A stretch of 64,000 nt of DNA. Source: Forficula auricularia. Lineage: Eukaryota; Arthropoda; Insecta; Dermaptera; Forficulidae. Under the pieces are notes generated by a model. It made no database searches, had not been told where the DNA came from, and worked only from the letters and a program-made list of their open reading frames with translations. The translations under genes were made by a program, and so were the position numbers. Shown here piece after piece: positions 20,975-32,610 of this stretch; position 1 is the first letter of the stretch, and each line of letters begins with the position of its first letter. The stretch lies in contig JALMQS010000103.1 of the NCBI GenBank assembly GCA_024734495.1, positions 1-64,000 on the forward strand, read 5' to 3'.

Positions 20975-21200
20975 TCATAGAGCAAAAAACCAATAGATAC
21001 AATACTGTAAAGTGTGTACAGTCTTCTTAGACTTCTAAGCACGAGAAGCGGATTCAAGTCCGGCTTGTTACCTAAATTTTGCAGGCTGCACAACTCCATC
21101 CTCTACACTAATTTACACCCACATAAAAATAAAATTAAACTTTCCCATAGGAGGTGACTAAAAACTAAATGGATTGTGTTCCCGAAGTAAAAAAAAACAT
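20975..21200 (+). repeat. Possible tRNA-related SINE
   Basis: GCGGATTCAAGTCC (about 21048-21061) resembles a pol III B box, and an AAGTAAAAAAAA tail at about 21186 closes the unit. No clear A box or target duplication was found, so this is a weak call. Confidence 0.3.
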
Positions 21201-21520
21201 GTGCGTGGCCTCCACACCCCATAGGAGTGAAACTTGTATTATTATGTGGAATATAATTCAATTTTATATATAGTGTGAATCAATGAGGTGAGAAAGAGAA
21301 CGAGCGAGTGAAGAAAAAGTATAAGGAAATTTAATAATTTACGGGTTTTATTGAAAATAGTCGGAAGACATCACTTCTATTTCTAAAAATGATACGAGTG
21401 ACTTATGGTAACTAAAATATAATACAAAATTTAATATTTATCTCAAGTATTTTGAATTGAAAGATATAAGGTACGGAACCCTCTGAATACGGCGCGACTC
21501 GCTTTCGGTCGATTTATTTG

Positions 21521-23062
21521 AATTTAGAAAACACTGAATCATAAAAAGCTATCAAAAAATCATCGTGATCTTTAAAAATCTCAACTTGGAATTTTCTATA
21601 AATTACATACGATATTTATCGAATAGTACTAATAAAATTATCCTATTTGTAAAATTCAAAAAATGTTTAAAATTTAAAAATATTCATGGTTAACAGTAAC
21701 CCTGGGGAGTCGGGTAGCTCAATCAGCTAACGCACTGGCTTCGCTTCGGCATCGATCGATTATGACGATGTTGAAGTGGAGGTCCGGGGTTCGATCCTAG
21801 CTGGCAAATAAAAATTTCTACCGGCTGAAAACTCGGCTCTCTCACTAACCCTACTAACACTCTACTTATGTGCTGTCTAAATGGGCTTTGTTTTCGGTGA
21901 CATTAAATAAATAAAAAAAAAAAAAAAAAAAACGCTAACCCTCTAATTTTTTTAATAAGAAAAAATTGCTATATTTGATAAATTGCTTAGAGAACCAAAT
22001 AAAAAAAGAACCGGATGTAATTATATGTTATAATATTGATGGTCTCATCCACAAAAATCTGGTTAAAATGGCAGATAAATAAATAACGAACTCGTATCCC
22101 CTGCGGAGAAGGGGTGGGGGGGGGGGCAGGAACTGCAGGACGTAGCAAATAACGAACCATACATATATTTTAAAATATAAGCGTTTCAAAAGGGGCCGCA
22201 TCCAATGTATTGGTGAGGAGCTTTGATAAAATTTTCTCTTTTGAAGAAGATTGCAAAAGAGATATTTTTCATAATATTTCAACTAAATTAGATTTTTTCA
22301 TCTACATAAATTATATAATTTTTGCATACATGTTTTATATTTAAAATATAGGGGTTTGTGGAATAGGCTGCCCCAAAGATTCAAAAAAAAAATGCAGAAA
22401 GTTCGTTCTTGTGTCAAAATGTTTGTATTTTCAATTTGGAGAACTGCTTTGATTTTTGACTTTCTAACTTTAGAACTCCCGGTTCAAAAAATACAAAACA
22501 TCAATTTTATAAGATTTTAATGCGATCTCATAAAGGGATAAATGAGGTATTTATATTTAAGTTTATTATTAGTTACTGGAGCGGTTTTTTTGGTCAGTTT
22601 TCATTTATTATGTATTATTTAATAAGTGTGCAGGTAAGCGATTCTTTCATTAAAATCTAATTGAGAAAAATTTGTAAAAAGGGAGCGGATAGAATCATTT
22701 CACTTTTTTTCGGATAAGGCATAGCAAGGATTACAACTTGTCTGAAACAGGCCTGGACTTGTAATTTACAAGTTAAGACTTGTTTCACGACTATTACAAA
22801 TTAAATTCTTAATTTCTATTATTCTAGGAACGGCCTTTTGACTTTTGCACTTGGAGCAAAACGATATTCGTTATAGAGAGAGAGAATATTCAATTGGACT
22901 TCACTAAAATTTAGACAAAAATATAGAAAAAGGAATTACTTGCTGCAGATCTGTCTGTATTGGTGAGAAGCTTAGATAAAATGTTATCTTTTGACGATGG
23001 ATGCAAAATGGATAGTTTTAATGATATTTCAACTAAATTAGATTTTTTATCTATATAAATTA
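21521..23062 (+). repeat. Repeat A, left arm of the giant inverted repeat
   Basis: Almost identical in reverse complement to 24540-26193. Marker strings in order: CACTGAATCATAAAAAGC, the full S2 SINE, AATTGCTATATTTGATAAATTG, a C-run near 25545 answering the G-run near 22116, TGGAATAGGCTGCCCCAAAG, GAACTCCCGGTTCAAAAA, AGCGGATAGAATCATT and TTGCTGCAGATCTG. Arms differ by only a few substitutions and small indels, so they were duplicated or gene-converted recently. The 84-codon mirror frames in each arm are not convincing genes. A faint GLWNRLPQ-like reading near 22370 could hint at a retrotransposon C-terminus but is too weak to call. Confidence 0.85.
21704..21935 (+). repeat. tRNA-derived SINE, family S2, full length
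   Basis: The head reads GGGGAGTCGGGTAGCTCAAT with an A box (TAGCTCAATCAGC) and B box GGGTTCGATCC (21787-21797) in tRNA-like spacing. A body follows with GCTGGCAAATAAAAATTTC and CTTATGTGCTGTCTAAATGG, then a long A tail. Flanked by TAACCCT (21697-21703 and 21936-21942). It predates formation of the giant inverted repeat because both arms carry it. Confidence 0.88.
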
Positions 23063-23665
23063 TATATATATAATCGGTTTCTCGAAAATGGCTCTAACGA
23101 TTTCTCTAAAAATTGGTCTACTTATCAAGTCTCATGGACGTTATTAGTCCTGTATAAATTTTAATCCGATTGAAATAAAAAGAAAGTGATGTAAATTAGT
23201 CATGTCGCAAAATAAATATTTTAATCGTTCATATCTCATCTTTTGGGAACTCGCAGAGCCTTGAAATTTGAAACTTAAGCTATTTATGTAGAGGCAAAAA
23301 AGTTAACGAGCATCACTCCAAGCAGTATATTATATATTGTATATCCTTATTTGTATCAAGCAGAGAACAACCTCAATAATTTCTCCTTGTGAGTTTTTGA
23401 TTACTTTTATCTATGACTTAACTCTGAATTGTAATATATTTCAAAACAAAATGAAAAAATAAATCAATTAAAATAATAAAATAATAATAAATTCTAGAGG
23501 AGTCTGACCAAGAAATGAATATAATTTAAACGGATCTTCAAGATAACACAAAATTATTCTGCAAACATGCTACATTGTGCGGAGATTCCTAAATTGAAGA
23601 TTATCGAGCATCACTCCAAGCAGCTCTGAAGGATGGACTCATATGGGCTAGGATGAATTCTCTTT
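23063..23665 (+). repeat. Repeat B, left copy
   Basis: Runs from ATCGGTTTCTCGAAAATGG through TAGAGCATCACTCC-like strings to TCTCTTTCCAACAG. Found in reverse complement at 26195-26790, and its first 250 bp recur at 30.1 and 30.5 kb. It contains an internal repeat of CGAGCATCACTCCAAGCAG (about 23307 and 23604). Non-coding. Confidence 0.8.
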
Positions 23666-24539
23666 CCAACAGATCTTAATCCCAAATAAGATCTAAAGAG
23701 ATAAGTGAACTTCTCCCAGCTTAGTAAGCTGCGAAAGTGCATTAACTCGGATACTAATAATAATATAATGACAAATAGATTGACAAAAAATAGAAATAAA
23801 TTGAATTTATTTTCAACGAATTTAAAATCAAATTTACCCAGTGTACAAAAAATTCGACTGTACTCATCATCGATATCATAATAAGTATAGAGTCCTAATA
23901 CTTTTTTGACGCAACCTCGCCTCCACTCAACTCTATACCATAACAATTCTTTCACTTCTCTAAAAGTCCCGCAGCTCATATTTCACATTATCTTGGAAAA
24001 ATATCATAATCTACGTCTTTCTCTTTTCTTTTCAATTTCAATCTCTAAAATATCCCTTAGCAATCTCCCCAATGTCTTAACATGTGCTCTATCATTCAAG
24101 TTTTTCTCTTCCTTAGGGGATTGAACAGTTCTATAGAAAATCAAAAGAGATGATCAACTACTAAATTCGAAGTGTTATTTTGATTAGGCATAATTGTTGC
24201 TTTACTCCTTTGGGAATCGAATCCGAATGCCAAAAATGCCCCTCACCCCAGGGGTAATCGTATTTAACCAAAATTTTTACTCAAAGAACCGATTTTCATC
24301 ATTGACAAATGAAACAAGCCTTCTGCCATAATAAATATAGAATATAACACCTGGGATTTAGTAGTTAACTATCTCTTTTGATTTTCTATAAAAATCATTA
24401 ATTTACTAGTATCACCATTTGCTCTGTAACATATATTATTGAACAGTGATATTTTTTCTCTAATTCTATTCAGAAATTTTTATTGGATTTCCTACTTATT
24501 TCAAATTTACAGTGAGGTAAATAAGGACCCCCCAAAAGA
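23666..24539. other. Spacer of the giant inverted repeat
   Basis: Single-copy by eye, AT-rich. Overlapping frames of 122 and 72 codons on opposite strands (23611-23979, 23906-24124) have no recognisable motif and extend into repeat B. TGATTTTCTATAAAAATCA-type short inversions (24140 and 24378) bracket part of it. Confidence 0.4.
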
Positions 24540-26193
24540 AAATCTTTGGGGCAGCCTATCCCACAAACTCCTATTAGTATTTTGAATATTAAACATGTAT
24601 TCAAAAAGTATATAATTTATATAGATAAAAAATCTAATTTAGTTGAAATATCATTAAAACTATCCATTTTGCATCCATCGTCAAAAGATAACATTTTATC
24701 TAAGCTTCTCACCAATACAGACAGATCTGCAGCAAGTAATTCCTTTTTCATATTTTTGTCTAAATTTTAGTGAAGTCCAATTGAATATTCTCTCTCTCTA
24801 TAACGAATATCGTTTTGCTCCAAGTGCAAAAGTCAAAAGACCGTTCTAGAATAATAGAAATTAAGAATTTAATTTGTAATAGTCTGAAACAAGTCTTAAC
24901 TTGTAAATTACAAGTCCAGGCCTGTTTCAGACAAGTTGTAATCCTTGCTATGCCTTATCCGAAAAAAAAGTGAAATGATTCTATCCGCTCCCTTTTTACA
25001 AATTTTTCTCAATTAGATTTTAATGAAAGAATCGCTTACCTACACATTTATTAAATAATACATAATAATTGAAAACTGACCAAAAAACCGCTCCAGTAAC
25101 TAATAATAAACTTAAATATAAATAGCTCATTTATCCCTTTATGAGATCGCATTAAAATCTTATAAAATTGATGTTTTTTGTATTTTTGAACCGGGAGTTC
25201 CAAAGTTAGAAAGTCAAAATCAAAGCAGTTCTCCAAATTGAAAATACAAACATTTTGACACAAGAACGAACTTTCTGCATTTTTTTTTGAATCTTTGGGG
25301 CAGCCTATTCCACAAACCCTATATTTTAAATATAAAACATGTATGCAAAAATTATATAATTTATGTAGATGAAAAAATCTAATTTAGTTGAAATATTATG
25401 AAAAATATCTCTTTTGCAATCTTCTTCAAAAGAGAAAATTTTATCAAAGCTCCTCACCAATACATTGGATGCGGTCCCTTTTGAAACGCTTATATTTTAA
25501 AATATATGTATGGTTCGTTATTTTGCTACGTCCTGCAGTTCCTGCCCCCCCCCCACCCCTTCTCCGCAGGGGATACGAGTTCGTTATTTATTTATCTGCC
25601 ATTTTAACCAGATTTTTGTGGATGAGACCATCAATATTATAACATATAATTACATCCGGTTCTTTTTTTATTTGGTTCTCTAAGCAATTTATCAAATATA
25701 GCAGGATGCCTCTAAATTAAATTTTTTATTTTCTCTTATTAAAAAATTAAATTGAAAAAAAAAATTAAAGAGGGTTAGCGTTTTTTTTTTTTTTTTTTTT
25801 ATTTATTTAATGTCACCGAAAACAAAGCCCATTTAGACAGCACATAAGTAGAGTGTTAGTAGGGTTAGTGAGAGAGCCGAGTTTTCAGCCGGCAGAAATT
25901 TTTATTTGCCAGCTAGGATCGAACCCCGGACCTCCACTTCAACATCGTCATAATCGATCGATGCCGAAGCGAAGCCAGTGCGTTAGCTGATTGAGCTACC
26001 CGACTCCCCAGGGTTACTGTTAACCATGAATATTTTTAAATTTTAAACATTTTTTGAATTTTACAAATAGGATAATTTTATTAGTACTATTCGATAAATA
26101 TCGTATGTAATTTATAGAAAATTCCAAGTTGAGATTTTTAAAGATCACGATGATTTTTTGATAGCTTTTTATGATTCAGTGTTTTCTAAATTG
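24540..26193 (-). repeat. Repeat A, right arm
   Basis: Reverse-complement partner of 21521-23062, with the GGCAGCCTATCCCACAAAC string present twice on this side (24551 and 25300). The outer half repeats the same terminal boundary as an internal one, so repeat A is itself a partial dimer. Includes the minus-strand SINE at 25779-26009. Confidence 0.85.
25779..26009 (-). repeat. SINE S2 copy in the right arm
   Basis: Reverse-complement twin of the full-length SINE at 21.70 kb, with the same AGGGTTA flank, inherited through duplication of the arm and not an independent insertion. Confidence 0.88.
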
Positions 26194-26194
26194 T

Positions 26195-26787
26195 TGGAAA
26201 AGAGAATTCATCCTAGCCCATATGATCCATCCTTCAGAGCTGCTTGGAGTGATGCTCGATAATCTTCAATTTAGGAATCTCCGCACAATGTAGCATGTTT
26301 GCAGAATAATTTTGTGATTATCTTGAAGATCCGTTTAAATTATATTCATTTCTTGGTCAGACTCCTCTAGAATTTATTATTATTTTATTATTTTAATTGA
26401 TTTATTTTTTCATTTTTGTTTTGAAATATATTACAATTCAGAGTTAAGTCATAGATAAAAGTAATCAAAAACTCACAAGGATAAATTATTGAGGTTGTTC
26501 TCTGCTTGATACAAATAAGGATATACAATATATAATATACTGCTTGGAGTGATGCTCGTTAACTTTTTGCCTCTACATAAATAGCTTAAGTTTCAAATTT
26601 CAAGGCTCTGCGAGTTCCCAAAGATGAGATATGAACGGTTAAAATATTTATTTTGCGACATGACTAATTTACATCACTTTCTTTTATTTCAATCGGATTA
26701 AAATTTATACAGGACTAATAACTCATGAGACTTGATAAGTAGACCAATTTTTAGAGAAATCGTTAGAGCCATTTTCGAGAAACCGAT

Positions 26788-26790
<3 letters not shown>
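26195..26790 (-). repeat. Repeat B, right copy
   Basis: Reverse complement of 23063-23665, beginning right after the outer edge of repeat A. If the whole locus were a simple palindrome, this block would lie on the inner side. Its outer position makes the order A B ... A' B', as expected if the inverted piece came from a tandem or circular A-B unit cut at a different point. It ends in a (TA)n and (GA)n microsatellite at 26790-26836. Confidence 0.8.
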
Positions 26791-26838
<48 letters not shown>

Positions 26839-26870
26839 GTTTTCGAGAAACCGATTCTATATATATAAAT

Positions 26871-27529
26871 ATGTCATTAGAGGTTTTCGGGTTTCTCCGC
26901 GTGGGCTTGAGAGTTTTACTCGACGTTTCGGCTCTCCTTTTGGAGCCATTTTCAAGAGAGGTGGTGGGTGGTCTACGTGGTCTTAACCTTGTAGTCGAAG
27001 GTTCGTTTTGGAGTGTGTCTTCCGAGTGAATTCCTTCAGTCGGAAGGTTGGGTAGATTTGGATATTTAGGAAGTTTTGGGTGTTTTGTCGTTGAGGGTGT
27101 ATTACTTAAATTATGGTGACTGACGTCGAGGCTGTTGCTGTTTTGAGAATAATGGGCACTATCGATACGTTCACTGTCACTGTTCTGTAGTCAAATGTGA
27201 TAACAGTGACAGTGATCGTATCGATAGTGCCCAATATTCTCAAAACAGCAACAGCCGGGCGCCACCATAATTTAAGTAATACACCCTCAACCACAAACAC
27301 CCGACACTGTCCTAAATGTCCAAATCCACTCACTTCCGGCTGAAGAAATTCACTCGGAAGACACCCTCCAAAACGAACTTTGGACTACAAGGTTGAGACC
27401 ACGTAGACCACCCACCCCTCTCTTGAAAATGACTCCAAAAGGAGAGCCGAAACGTCGAATAAAACTCTCAAACCCACGCGGAGAAACCCGAAAAACCTCT
27501 AATGACATAGAACCTATCCGCGAAAGCCT
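26871..27529. repeat. Palindrome of about 650 bp
   Basis: Arms of about 320 bases: ATGTCATTAGAGGTTTTC at the left answers CCTCTAATGACAT at the right, and CACTATCGATACG and GTATCGATAGTGCC bracket the centre near 27193. Each arm holds a decayed hammerhead-like string on the outward-directed strand (GGAGAGCCGAAACGTCG preceded by CTTGAAAATG in place of CTGAAGATG). Arms are not identical (single-base and small indel differences), so the palindrome is not brand new. Frames at 27106-27333 and 27350-27532 are products of the symmetry. Confidence 0.82.
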
Positions 27530-27534
27530 CACTG

Positions 27535-27538
<4 letters not shown>

Positions 27539-27626
<88 letters not shown>
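27539..27626. repeat. (TA)n microsatellite
   Basis: About 44 uninterrupted TA units next to the 650-bp palindrome. The 81-codon frame ending in repeated IY is a translation of this run. Confidence 0.95.
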
Positions 27627-27629
<3 letters not shown>

Positions 27630-27639
27630 ATAAGATAAG

Positions 27640-27648
27640 ATATTGGTA

Positions 27649-27679
<31 letters not shown>

Positions 27680-27830
27680 AACAATGCTCTGAGGTGGCTA
27701 CCTCGTGAAATCAGAAACAGAAAGAATATATAACATTTAAATGAGCAAACAGAAAGAATACATACATATAGTAACATTTCTTCTTCTTCTTCTTCTTCTT
27801 CTTCTTCTTCTTCTTCAAGTGCCTTATTCG
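27640..27830 (-). repeat. Copy of the hAT interior repeat plus (TTC)n
   Basis: (TTTA)n, AACAATGCTCTGAG and CAGAAAGAATA repeat the interior of the 15.2-kb hAT element in reverse. A (TTC)n run at 27779-27815 is followed by AAGTGCCTTATTCGATTCCG. GGCACTYGAAGAAG tails of this kind also end the SINE at 36.8 kb. Confidence 0.6.
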
Positions 27831-27940
27831 ATTCCGAGCCTCGGCGATTACTATGCAGAGTATCCTGACTCCTATATATATATATATGTATATAATGAAT
27901 ATAAATATAAATCTGTATAATTAATTTATTAGAGACTATA

Positions 27941-28493
27941 GTTTCGTATTACACGATTGGATGTAGGTAATTTCGTTTTGTTGTGTTGTAAGCTGGTCTC
28001 TCAACAAAGGAAATAATTTTTGTTAAACCTCCTCAAGAGTTCATAGCCCGAAATATGTGTAGAGATAAATAAAAAATCTCCATTATAATTTAAAAAGATT
28101 TTTTAATTTTTTTAATTTTATTTCCACTTTGTGAAACACCACTAAAATCCGTTAAATAATTCCTATGTTTAATATGTTTCATTATAAAGCAACACCGCTT
28201 TCCTTAAACTTTAGAAATTAGTTTCGTATTACACGATTGGATGTAGGTAATTTCGTTTTGTTGTGTTGTAAGCTGGTCTCTCAACAAACGAAATAATTTT
28301 TTTAAACCTCTTGAAGGGTTCATGGCCCGAAATATGTAAATAGATAAATAAAAATCTCCATTATAATTTAAAAAAAATTAAAATTTTTAATTTTATTTCC
28401 ACTTTGTGAAACACCACTATAATCCGTTAAATAATTCCTGTGTTTAATATGTTTTACTATAAAGCAACACCGCTTTCCTTAAACTTTAGAAAT
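27941..28493. repeat. 280-bp tandem duplication with decayed hammerhead strings
   Basis: Two head-to-tail copies, starting GTTTCGTATTACACGATTGG at 27941 and 28221. Each has GGTCTCTCAACAAA, then a decayed core (CTCAAGAG or CTTGAAGGG in place of CTGAAGA, then CATRGCCCGAAATATGT), a poly(T)/A stretch and CCACTTTGTGAAACACCAC. Differences are few, so the duplication is recent relative to the decay. Confidence 0.8.
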
Positions 28494-28499
28494 AATAGT

Positions 28500-30090
28500 T
28501 TACTATTATAACAAAATAAATTTACCTACTTCTAATTGGTTATTTGAGCCCTCGAGAAATAACAGATGGAATATTTCTAATTAATAAGATGATAAAAGTT
28601 AAAACCTTAGAAATTATGGTTTCTAACAAATGAATTGTATATATGTTTATTTGCATCACCAAACTCATGGATTTCTTCTTAAGAATCATCAGCTCTGCTA
28701 CTCTAGGCAAAGTAAATCTTTACAATTTAATTAAAAACTACTATACTACTATATGGATATAATGTATAACTTTCCATGAATTTGCTCCATCTGATTAACG
28801 CTTGAAAATCGATCAATTTTAATCAAGCTCCCAAGGGAGGTGCAAGTGTTCTTAAAATTCACACCTGGTCTAGGAGGATAAAATATCTTCTAATAAGAAA
28901 CCCATTGGAAAGCTACTCTACTCAATTGCCTCTAACTCTGTATTGAAATTAAAAACACCTGCCCAACCTCCTCACATCACTTGAGAAATTATTAAATCCC
29001 ACCCACAACCCACTTTACCACCCCTCCACACACTTTCACCTTGTTCTTTTTTCCTCACGTTCTGGTATAAGTCCAACTTTTTCAAACACTCGTCGTCTCT
29101 TTTTTTCCTCCCTCTAAAGTTAATAAAATAATAATTTTCAAAAGGATAAATGAAAGAGGGAAAAAAAGAGTCGGCGAACAGGAAGTGAAAATAAGACACC
29201 TATATATTACGATGATTAATTGCATTGAATGAGAGAACCAACCCCCTCACTCGGTTTCTACTTTGCATATATAGTTCCTTCCTGAGCTGTAAAGTTGGCA
29301 CGTTGTAAATCTTACCCTCTCCCTCCCTCGTTCTTTGCATCGACTGTACTCATACCTAATACCAATGCACACATACACACAGACACACACATAGGTATAC
29401 ATTGTAAATGGGTAACTCATAGAGTAATATGGATTTAGACGAAGGAGTTGAGATGCAAAGAGGGTTGAAGCGAAGGGATGAAGAGGGGGATGAAGGTACG
29501 TCGGACGTTGCTTTTGACTTAGTAACTAATAACCAAACGCCCTTTAAGACAAAGTGAATACATGATCTACAAATTCTCAAATTACTTACACAACAAAACA
29601 TACACACATATACGTACATATAAATTTTGAAACACATCTAATATAAAGATAATGAATATCTAAAAGCCGCTGTACACGAGGATTCGTTTAATAATTTTTT
29701 ATCCAATAATTTTAAGAAATGTTTCACCAAGTACCAACACCAAATTCCTTAAAAACTATTAATAATTTTTTGTCTGCTTGCTCCAACTCAAAAGCATCCC
29801 AGAACATGTCCTATCTTTTAAATCAAGCAAAACAGGACATCCCATCCCAAAAACAGGTAGAGAAAAATGCCTCGTATGCAGCGGGGATAAGTAATATTGG
29901 AAAAATAATAATTAACGTTGAGCTAGTAGTGGAATATTTAGCGTAAATCAAACAGATAGAAGCCAGCCTGCCAGAGAGTGACCCTTATATTTAATTCACT
30001 AAAAATCAACTGGTGTGTTCACCATACGACTTTCACATTTTCATTTATTTGAAATCATCGCGACACTACTAATTTACACCGGCTTGCTTT
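28500..30090. other. Intergenic
   Basis: No gene supported. Near 28670-28700 the minus strand reads GAGCTGATGATTCTTAAGAA followed by GAAATCC. This looks like another damaged hammerhead start with the neighbouring CTGCTACTCTAGGCAAAG phrase shared with the 14.7-kb element. A 75-codon frame at 29719-29946 is AT-rich with no motif. Confidence 0.4.
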
Positions 30091-30094
30091 ATTT

Positions 30095-30675
30095 CGTTTT
30101 TTTGATTTTCTCAAAAACGGCTATAACGATATTTTTAAAAAATAGCGTATTTATCAAATGTCATGAGTTAATAGTTGTGTCAAATTTTTAATCCCATTGA
30201 ATTAAAGGAAGAGGTGGTAAACTAGGAGTGTCGTAAAATAAATATTTTAATCGTTCATATCTCGTCTTCGGAAAGTCGCAGAGCCTTGAAATTTGAAACT
30301 TAAGCTATCTAGAGGATACAAGAAGTATAACAAGATTTTGGCTAAAATAGAAAAACCAGAAGTTGATGCTTACGTACGTAAGAATGTACCCCTCCCCCTG
30401 CGTTTCGCAATCATAAGTCTATGAGATACGAAATTCGAAACTTAAGCTTTATATAGGCTAGAAGGCGTATATTAAGCTTTTGGTTGAAATCGGAAGATCG
30501 CAAGTGGATATTTACATGAAAGATTTTTCGTTTTTTTTTTTTATTTTCTCAAAAATGGCTCTGACGATTTTTTTAAAAATTAGTTTATTTATCAAGTGTC
30601 ATGAGTTATTAGTTGTGTCAAATTTTTAATCCGATTGAAATAAAGGAAAGGAGTGTAAAGTAGGAGTGTCGCGGC
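30095..30675 (+). repeat. Repeat B fragments, two tandem partial copies
   Basis: 30095-30310 and 30525-30675 both match the start of repeat B (TTCTCAAAAACGGCT or ATGGCT, ATCAAATGTCATGAGTTA, CCxATTGAAxTAAAGGAA, ATATCTCGTC, GCAGAGCCTTGAAATTTG). They are more diverged than the copies at 23 and 26 kb. Confidence 0.65.
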
Positions 30676-30711
30676 ACGCGCCTCGACATAATAATAATAA
30701 TAATAATAATG

Positions 30712-30870
30712 GTGCAGAAGGCTGTATTGCTGGGTACGTGCGCGACAGTCTGGAGGTTCCTGAACTTTCCTCATCAATACAATAATAAAATAGAAGCTAT
30801 CACATCTGCTGTTTACAGCCGATGTATAATACAGAACAACTTCCTTCAAAAGGAGCGAAAAGGAAAATAA
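30712..30870 (+). pseudogene. Short retrotransposon-like C-terminal fragment
   Basis: An open frame reads VQKAVLLGTCATVWRFLN, then about 34 further codons to a TAA, bracketed on both sides by (ATA)n. The QKAVLLGT...RxFL phrase is familiar from C-termini of some retrotransposon polyproteins, but I cannot assign a clade. The flanking ATA microsatellite suggests a 3'-end insertion. Confidence 0.35.
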
Positions 30871-30871
30871 T

Positions 30872-32378
30872 AATAATAATAATATTTTCTTAATTCGAAA
30901 TTTAAATTAGTTTAAGAAAATGTTCACGCTCGCTTAGACCTAATTTACTTAAAGTTATTTAGAAATTAAAAAAATATTTTCTATTCTTGGCAAATTTCCA
31001 TTTCAATTTTAAACTCTGCTATTTATTGAACATCCTTAGGCTTATAATAAAGGATCAGACATTTCAAGTAATTAAAGTAATATCTTGGCTCCCTATTTAA
31101 ATGTAGGTTTGTGGGATTCTCGTCCTAAAAGATTAATCATTAAAAAAACAAAATTATTTATCTAGTTATCCTTAAATAGTTACACAATTAACTAATTATA
31201 TTTTCTCTGTTGATTCAGATAATTATTCATTTTTCTTAACGAGAAAATTTATATAAGTAAGTTACCTTTTTAATTTTATTATATAGATATGTGAAGTACC
31301 TAGTACCCCATGAGTAGATGTCATCTTCTTAAATGGAGATTTTCAGATCTTATAATTCCAATATTAAATAAATTTGAATTTCTTTTGAATAGATTTAGAA
31401 ATATGAAGGTATTGAGATCGGATAATCGTGGCTGTTTTTTATCCTTTTCATAAACACAATCCAAAAAAAATGCTTTTTTTTTAATTTTAATTTTGATTTA
31501 GAAATTATTAATGTAAGGAAGTTATAATCATATAGAATGCACTAGAAGGAGGCATAATATTTTTTTTATAAATCGATGAAAAATGTAACCCATTTATGCT
31601 TTCGCTTTATAAATCCTATGATATGCAAATATGAATAATTTAAAAGCAGGATTGAGCTTTTAATTTGTTTTCAAAAGGGGCGAATGAAGGTAGGTGTATA
31701 AAATGAATGGCCGAAGATTAAAGCAGGAACGGAATCTCTCTTTCGAGGCAATTGAGGGAGAGAATCGGAACTAGAGAGAGAGAGAGAGAAGGAAAAAATA
31801 TTTTATTTATTTAAAAAATAAAGTAGAACCAAATTAATTGAGAATTTTTGTTTGAATTTAGAATATATAAATGAAATAGCTTTTTTACATTTTTTGCTAT
31901 GCATGGAGAAAGAAGCCGGAATATTGAATTGAAATTTTCTATTATTATTATTTTATTTTTTTGTTTATTCACGTTTAGCATAGAATGAATAGTGGAAATT
32001 TTTTAAGAGATATCACAAGATTTACAAAGGCGTACACTTGGAAAAATCATTGAGCTGATTCAAAAACTTTCATTTTCTCGCTTGGTCTTATACCATATTT
32101 ATTAATAAGAAATCAAGTAAAATTACGAGAAAGTTTTCACATAAATTTTATGTAAAACCAACCTCGAAATTTCACTTAATTTCTTATTATTAAAAATGTT
32201 TTACTTTGAACCAACACTTATCTCCTTAACAGTTATTACCTATATTTATTTATTTAGTAGGTACATATATAAAAAAGCCAATTTATAAAAATATTAAACA
32301 TATATTTACTTAACATTAATTATATTATCAAATAATCGTTTTCAGAAAAAAAAAAATCGTAATTATAATTTTTGAAGA
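30872..32378. other. AT-rich intergenic, nothing recognised
   Basis: Only a (GA)n run (about 31773-31790) and poly-T/A stretches. Confidence 0.4.
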
Positions 32379-32610
32379 ATCTATTGCAGTGTTTCTCAAA
32401 CTATGTGTCGCGACACACTAGTGAGTCGCGATCAAGTTTCGGGTGTGTCGCAGTAAAATTCTATAATTATTGTTTCCTAATAAATTCTAATTTATTTTTG
32501 TGAACTTTGTAAAACATTGCAAATTCTAATCTAATATTAAATGAACATAAACACATTGTTTTATACATCAAGAACCTCCAATAGCGTAAACACTTGTACC
32601 CGAGTTAAAA

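Noticed and set aside
22028..22282. 84-codon frame, repeated at 25388-25642
   Set aside because: Its presence twice only reflects the giant inverted repeat; no domain, and the third repeat A copy at 12 kb does not preserve it.
22370..22420. GLWNRLPQ-like reading as a retrotransposon C-terminus in repeat A
   Set aside because: Only eight residues agree and the following sequence shows none of the expected pattern.
27393..27638. 81-codon frame ending in an IY repeat
   Set aside because: Product of the palindrome followed by the (TA)n microsatellite.
28660..28720. Counting the CTGATGA near 28.69 kb (minus strand) as an intact hammerhead
   Set aside because: CTGATGA and GAAA are present, but stem II would have almost no loop, there is no NUH site in register and stem I does not pair.
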